Part shown: piece by piece, positions 41,925-45,556 of the stretch | How the letters are laid out: each line of letters opens with the position of its first letter | Position numbering within the stretch: the stretch's first letter is position 1 | From: Clostridia bacterium | GTDB lineage: Bacteria; Bacillota; Clostridia; Christensenellales; Aristaeellaceae | Direction: 5' to 3' | NCBI GenBank assembly: GCA_017524725.1 | Contig: JAFXUZ010000085.1 | Coordinates: 1 to 45,556 of the forward strand | DNA: 45,556 bases | Position numbers and translations under genes: made by a program | The notes under the pieces: generated by a model | What the model was told of the DNA's origin: nothing | Database searches by the model: none | The model's input: the letters and a program-made list of their open reading frames with translations, nothing else

Positions 41925-42761
41925 TCAGCGTTTTGACGCCGCCCGATACAGCGCAGCGGCGTTCGTGCCGCACGTTTTTTCAAGCTGCCTGTATGCGTCC
42001 GCCTGCTCCTGGCAGGCCCGGAAGGATATGACGCCGCCATCGATCTTCTGAAGATAATATTCCGCCAGCCCTTCCGTCAAAGTCCAGTTTTTCGGGGACT
42101 GAAAGGCATTTTCGTCCTTCAGGGCGATCTTCAGAAGGTAAATGATGAATTCATGGGATATAAGCGCCTTTGCCGTTTCCGGGCTGAGATCTGTGCCGAA
42201 CACATCCTGGGATGCGGTGATATCGATGGCCTGCGCTCCTCCTTCAATGGATGAAACGAGAACGGCGGTGAACCAGGGCGGCGGCAGGGAAACGCCGACG
42301 GCTGCCTCCGCTTTTTCCGTGAAAGTGCTGCCTTCAAAAAACGTGCGCACTTTGTCGATATGCTCCGTGATCGCGTCCCGCTCCGCAGGCCATATATTTT
42401 CCATATAATCGTCATAGTGCCTGATCATGACCCGGCATACACGGATGATGGAATCGAGCGTATCGCCCGGCAGGTCCAGGCTGCCGGATCTTATCCATGC
42501 GATCGTTTCGGTGTAGTAGTCTTTCGCGGCCATCCCTGTGCGTACTGGCTCGCAGACCATGGGGCCGTACCAGTCGCCGCAGTGTTCGCCCCCGCGGACG
42601 GTCAGGTGGAGCTCCTGATCCTTTAAACATTTCAGATCGGCGGGATCGTACCTGCCGCGGTATTTTTCACCGTAGGCGTTGTCATAGCCGCACTTTGAGA
42701 CAGACAGCATATGGAAAATATAGCTGATCTCGGGATCGGCGGAAAACAGGATCTTGTTCAT
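41925..42761 (-). CDS. Uncharacterised protein with degenerate metallopeptidase-like motif
   Basis: 278 aa, soluble. It begins MNKILFSADPEISYIFHMLS. Toward the C-terminus it has ALISHEFIIYLLKIALKD followed ~18 residues later by TLTEGLAEYYLQKI. In gluzincin peptidases the pattern is H-E-x-x-H followed by E-G-L-A-x-Y. Here the second histidine is replaced by Tyr, so zinc binding would be lost or altered. No other family recognised. AGGAGG before the ATG at 42761 sets the start. It lies between the small unknown gene and the methyltransferase on the same strand. Confidence 0.7.
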   Translation of the reverse strand: MNKILFSADPEISYIFHMLSVSKCGYDNAYGEKYRGRYDPADLKCLKDQELHLTVRGGEHCGDWYGPMVCEPVRTGMAAKDYYTETIAWIRSGSLDLPGDTLDSIIRVCRVMIRHYDDYMENIWPAERDAITEHIDKVRTFFEGSTFTEKAEAAVGVSLPPPWFTAVLVSSIEGGAQAIDITASQDVFGTDLSPETAKALISHEFIIYLLKIALKDENAFQSPKNWTLTEGLAEYYLQKIDGGVISFRACQEQADAYRQLEKTCGTNAAALYRAASKR

Positions 42762-42845
42762 GGGGCGCCTCCTTCCTGATTTGGGGTCCTTCCCGGGAGG
42801 GGATCCTTCCCCATTATTCCGACCCGGGAATATCGGCCGCATCGG

Positions 42846-43601
42846 TCATTTGCCCTGCGTTTTTCCGCACCTGAAAAAAATGAATTCCGGCCGGTGGACC
42901 GTCCCGCCGAACAGAGCGGGATACTGCTTTCGCATATCGTCCGAAATGCGGGCTTCCCGGCATTCCTCGATCGTAAATCCCGCCCCGATCAGCGCGTTGA
43001 TCAGGCTTGAAACCGTTCGGTGGTAACACTCATAGCCGTTGACCACCCAGTCGACCTTGCGCTTCCCTTCCACGCAGTAATTCCGGAGGTTCGCATACAG
43101 GCGTTCGCCCGTTTCCGTTCGGGTATAACGGTCATAAACGCCGTCCCATGCCGTTACGATCGGGTGGGACATGCTGAAAACGAACTTCGCGTCGTCCTTC
43201 ATCAGGTTATGGATCTTCCGCATCAGACCGGCAAAGTCTTCGACGTAATCAAAGACCAGGGAGCTGGTCACAAGATCAAAAGACCGGCCGATCGTTTCGA
43301 TATCTTCCATTGCCAACCGCCGGTAGACGATATTATCCGCGCTGTTGTGTTCTTTTGCGTATGCCAGCATTTTTTCGGAGATATCGATCCCCATAACGTA
43401 TCCCGCGCCCATATCGGAATACTGCTTCGCGTGCTGCCCCATGCCGCAGCCGATATCCAGGACGGATCTTCCGGTCAGGTCCGGAAGCATCTGAAACAGG
43501 ATCGGGGTCTCGACGCAGTCGTTGAAATTCACAGGCTGTTCTCTGCTGCGGCGGAAGTTTTCAAAAAAATCGCTGTCGTCATAGATGTTCTGCTTTGACA
43601 T
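42846..43601 (-). CDS. Class I SAM-dependent methyltransferase
   Basis: 251 aa. SAM-binding motif I is RSVLDIGCGMGQHAKQY (~45), motif II MGIDISEKMLAYAKEHN (acidic residue at the strand end), with the post-I region SFDLVTSSLVFDYVEDFAGL. It probably methylates a small molecule; the substrate is unknown. The start is the ATG at 43601 with GGAGG eight bases upstream; the frame extends to 43646 without a site. It lies between the HIT relic and the metallopeptidase-like gene. Confidence 0.9.
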   Translation of the reverse strand: MSKQNIYDDSDFFENFRRSREQPVNFNDCVETPILFQMLPDLTGRSVLDIGCGMGQHAKQYSDMGAGYVMGIDISEKMLAYAKEHNSADNIVYRRLAMEDIETIGRSFDLVTSSLVFDYVEDFAGLMRKIHNLMKDDAKFVFSMSHPIVTAWDGVYDRYTRTETGERLYANLRNYCVEGKRKVDWVVNGYECYHRTVSSLINALIGAGFTIEECREARISDDMRKQYPALFGGTVHRPEFIFFRCGKTQGK

Positions 43602-43642
43602 ATTGCGATCCTCCATGAAGCGGGGAAAGAAATAGCGCCTTG

Positions 43643-44044
43643 TCACATCCGGATTTTATCGAAAACGGACCGGAGTTCCTGCTTTGCTCCGTCGAAATGA
43701 GGCCACGCGTCGATCTGATCGTTCCGTTTCCTTGGGATGATATGGATGTGGAAATGGGGGACCGACTGGCCGGCGCTTTCACCGCTGGCGTTCAAAAGAT
43801 CGACGCCGTCATACCCGCATTTTTCCGTGAGATGCAAGGAAACGGTCCTGACGGTTTTCATGACGGAACCCAGCGTGCCCGTATCGCAGTCCAGAATATT
43901 ATTGCAGTGCTTCTTCGGGATCACGAGGATGTGGCCGTCGACATCATTCGCGATATCCATAAACGCAAGCGTCTCCGCGTCTTCATAGACCCGCAGGCCC
44001 TGAATGGCGCCTGATGCTATTTAGCAAAAAACACATTCGCACAC
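43643..44044 (-). pseudogene. HIT-family (Hint-type) nucleotide hydrolase gene with in-frame stop at codon 8
   Basis: Reading from GTG at 44044, with GGAGG ten bases upstream, the protein begins MCECVFC, then TAA at 44023-44021, then IASGAIQGLRVYEDAETLAF and the complete rest of a HIT protein, including the active site PHFHIHIIPR. In normal members the position is Lys (C-x-F-C-K-I-A-S-G), so a single AAA to TAA change explains the stop. A shorter product could start at an internal ATG (43960, 105 aa), lacking the cysteine pair and first strand. Whether it is dead, recoded or a sequencing error is open. Confidence 0.8.
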
Positions 44045-44066
44045 CTAAGGGACACCTCCGTTTCCG

Positions 44067-44582
44067 TTAAAGCAATCCTTCTGCCTGCAAAAGTTCCAGT
44101 ACGCGCGCTTCCCGTTCAAACATCATCGGGTTGTAAGGGCTGTCCGCCGCATGGCGGTTTTTCATGATCGCCGCCGCGGGGAAAACGTATTCAAGCCTGT
44201 AAGACTCCATCGCCTCGTATTCGTCCAGGTCCTGGGAGACCGGATCGTCCTCCGCTTCGCAAAGATAATAGAAATTGTCCTGCACAAAGCGCTCATCCGG
44301 ATCCGTATCGCTTTTCTGGATGCGATGCACATATCCGTATTCCCTGACGGTTTCCGGAATAACGGCCAGACCGGCTTCTTCCCGGGTCTCACGGATCATG
44401 GCGTCAACGGGATCCTCGCCGTTTTCGATCCCGCCTCCGGGGAATTTGTAGTAATCATATTTCATGCTGCGGACCATGGCGACTTTTCCATCCCGGATGA
44501 TGACGCTCCTCGCGGAATTCCGGGTAAATGTGCGGGTGCATCCGAAGTGATCCTTTTTGTCCATTTCAAACAGCAGTCTCAT
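44067..44582 (-). CDS. NUDIX hydrolase
   Basis: 171 aa. The Nudix box is present and complete: GGIENGEDPVDAMIRETREE followed by AGL (G-x5-E-x7-R-E-x-x-E-E). It cleaves a nucleoside diphosphate linked to X; substrate unknown. The N-terminus RNSARSVIIRDGKVAMVRS is the usual first strand. Its start is three bases after the GNAT stop, so translation is coupled to it; the ribosome site is weak (GAGGT). The HIT relic follows by 22 bases. Confidence 0.92.
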   Translation of the reverse strand: MRLLFEMDKKDHFGCTRTFTRNSARSVIIRDGKVAMVRSMKYDYYKFPGGGIENGEDPVDAMIRETREEAGLAVIPETVREYGYVHRIQKSDTDPDERFVQDNFYYLCEAEDDPVSQDLDEYEAMESYRLEYVFPAAAIMKNRHAADSPYNPMMFEREARVLELLQAEGLL

Positions 44583-44585
44583 GAC

Positions 44586-45113
44586 TTATACCTCAGGATC
44601 CGTTTTTTTGCCCCGCAGGTATTCCCCGCGTGTCAATTCCAATTGAACGATCCCGTCGGCCGCGCCTGTTTCCCGGAACCCTGCCTCCCTGTGAATGCTT
44701 AAGGCGGCGCCGCGGGCTGATTCGAATTCGTTGTGCAGACGGGAAACCCCGTCCGCACGGAACGCCTTTTCCAAAAGGAGGGAGAGGCCCGCTTTGCCGT
44801 ATCCCTTTCCCCGCTCCGGGGCGTAGATCACGATCCCCATATCGCACCAGTCCCGCTCCGTATTATAGTGGTAATTCACATCCCCTACAAAGGCATCGTC
44901 CTTCTCCCGCCGCAGGAAAGCGTAAAACCGTTCCGGTTCCTTTCCGATCCAGTGCTCCTGCAGTCTGAGCCACTCCGTTTCCGGCGATGGGATGCATCCG
45001 CAGGGCGGGAACCACGGCGCGTTATAGGCCATCGTCTCCGGATCGGACATCATTTTTACATAAAACCAGCCGTCCTCCGGATGAGGGATATACAGATGCA
45101 AAACGTCAGTCAT
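44586..45113 (-). CDS. GNAT-family N-acetyltransferase (RimJ/RimL-like)
   Basis: 175 aa. GNAT core: CDMGIVIYAPERGKGYGKAG (R-G-K-G-Y-G-K binds acetyl-CoA), LLEKAFRADGVSRLHNEFES, then ALSIHREAGFRETGA. It resembles the ribosomal-protein/antibiotic acetyltransferase group, acceptor unknown. GGAGGAGG lies upstream of the ATG. It is the first gene of the eight-gene minus-strand run; a possible -10, TATACT, is at 45165-45160, but no good -35 was found. Confidence 0.88.
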   Translation of the reverse strand: MTDVLHLYIPHPEDGWFYVKMMSDPETMAYNAPWFPPCGCIPSPETEWLRLQEHWIGKEPERFYAFLRREKDDAFVGDVNYHYNTERDWCDMGIVIYAPERGKGYGKAGLSLLLEKAFRADGVSRLHNEFESARGAALSIHREAGFRETGAADGIVQLELTRGEYLRGKKTDPEV

Positions 45114-45387
45114 TTTATCACGCCTCCTCCCGCATGGATCAGATGAAGGACCCTATGAAAGTATATCACAGTTCCCCGCTTTTCCATCCTAAAAAATCAT
45201 TAAAACCGGCGCTGTCTGACTGGGAGCGGCGCAGGCATATACGGAACGGTGTTTATCCGGGCAGGATCATTATAATGGCTTTCCTTTTGCTGTTTCAGAT
45301 TTTTCCGCGGATAACTGCAGGCAGTAAAATAAGCGTAACTGTTCAGTTGTGTGTGAAGGAGAATGAACGTATGGCAGCAGAGGGGAG

Positions 45388-45556
45388 GTATCGGAGGGAT
45401 CTCCCTCCGATCATGATCCGCTTCAGCGGCATGTAACGGCCTATCGGGTACACGGTCCCGATGCCGCTCCGGCGAGGAGTGAAGCGGAACGACACCCCGA
45501 ACCGTTCCCGCAGGATCGGTGAGGGGTTCGTACCCGGCCGGCGGTGCCGCTTGGAC
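45388..45556 (+). ncRNA. Candidate structured RNA, cut by window end
   Basis: No credible gene lies here on either strand. Helices read in order: ATCGGAGGG-ATCT-CCCTCCGAT (45390-45411). An outer stem CCGCTTCA/TGAAGCGG (45418-45425 with 45480-45487) encloses GCGGC/GCCGC (45426-45430 with 45463-45467) and ATCGGG/CCCGAT (45443-45448 with 45457-45462). Then CGA, bulged C, ACCCC-GA-ACCG (45490-45504) pairs with CGGT-GA-GGGGT-TCG (45517-45530), leaving a symmetric tandem G-A internal loop typical of structured RNA. The family is not recognised. The strand is assumed plus. Confidence 0.4.

Noticed and set aside
45156..45436. Small open frame of ~93 codons on the plus strand
   Set aside because: No ribosome site and no recognisable family; its 3' half overlaps the stable hairpins of the candidate structured RNA.

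Overview
The window looks like a chromosomal segment of an uncultured gut or rumen Clostridia (Bacillota). Supporting signs are AGGAGG-type ribosome binding sites, consensus TTGxxx-17-TATAAT promoters, a T-box-like leader before proS, LplB/YtcP-type sugar permeases without their own ATPase, a GGGtGRT/NifU-like pair, a C_GCAxxG_C_C protein, and several BspA-type leucine-rich-repeat and SH3b surface proteins. The species cannot be named from sequence alone. No tRNA, rRNA or CRISPR array was seen.

Layout. (1) 1-12320 is an accessory region of exported proteins. An SH3b protein plus a BspA-type LRR protein occurs twice (1-1218 and 7560-9906). Each copy is followed by PepSY-like, small or lipoprotein genes, several of them decayed. 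Between the copies lie three related ~200-bp non-autonomous insertion elements (2611, 4567, 6323) that still encode the N-terminus of a Y1/IS200-like transposase, the 3' end of a group II intron (2815-3050), a hipBA toxin-antitoxin pair, and an AAA+ ATPase/DUF234 gene behind an array of four GGCGCTAA half-sites. (2) 12526-13194 is an XRE/GyrI-like regulator. (3) 13303-27668 is a plant-polysaccharide locus. The minus-strand operon encodes two permeases, two solute-binding proteins, a membrane AraC-type sensor-regulator and a GH43. The divergent plus-strand operon encodes an (alpha/alpha)6-barrel glycosidase, GH28 and GH10, followed by a third LRR protein. The glycosidases lack signal peptides, so the likely scheme is oligosaccharide import followed by cytoplasmic cleavage, with the AraC protein sensing a ligand outside the cell. 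(4) 27701-30439 holds proS behind a T-box-like leader and a TrkA_C membrane protein. (5) 30567-32446 (minus) holds a PaaK-like adenylating enzyme and a GNAT acetyltransferase. (6) 32763-39055 (plus) holds the NifU-like/GGGtGRT pair, a C_GCAxxG_C_C protein, a Dabb protein, a FUSC-type membrane protein fused to a degenerate HAD-like domain, a peroxiredoxin and a GH2. (7) 39188-45113 (minus) is an eight-gene run: GNAT, NUDIX, a HIT gene broken by a nonsense codon, a methyltransferase, two unknown proteins, a MATE exporter and an SGNH esterase. (8) 45388-45556 is non-coding and folds into nested helices with a tandem G-A internal loop. It may be the start of a structured RNA that runs off the window.

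The strongest candidates for something new are the structured region at the right edge, the FUSC/pseudo-HAD fusion, the operator array of the DUF234 ATPase, the short T-box-like proS leader, the MITE/group II intron nest, and the GGGtGRT pair, which is conserved in such bacteria but has no established function. All coordinates, helices and motif calls were read by eye. No database search was possible.
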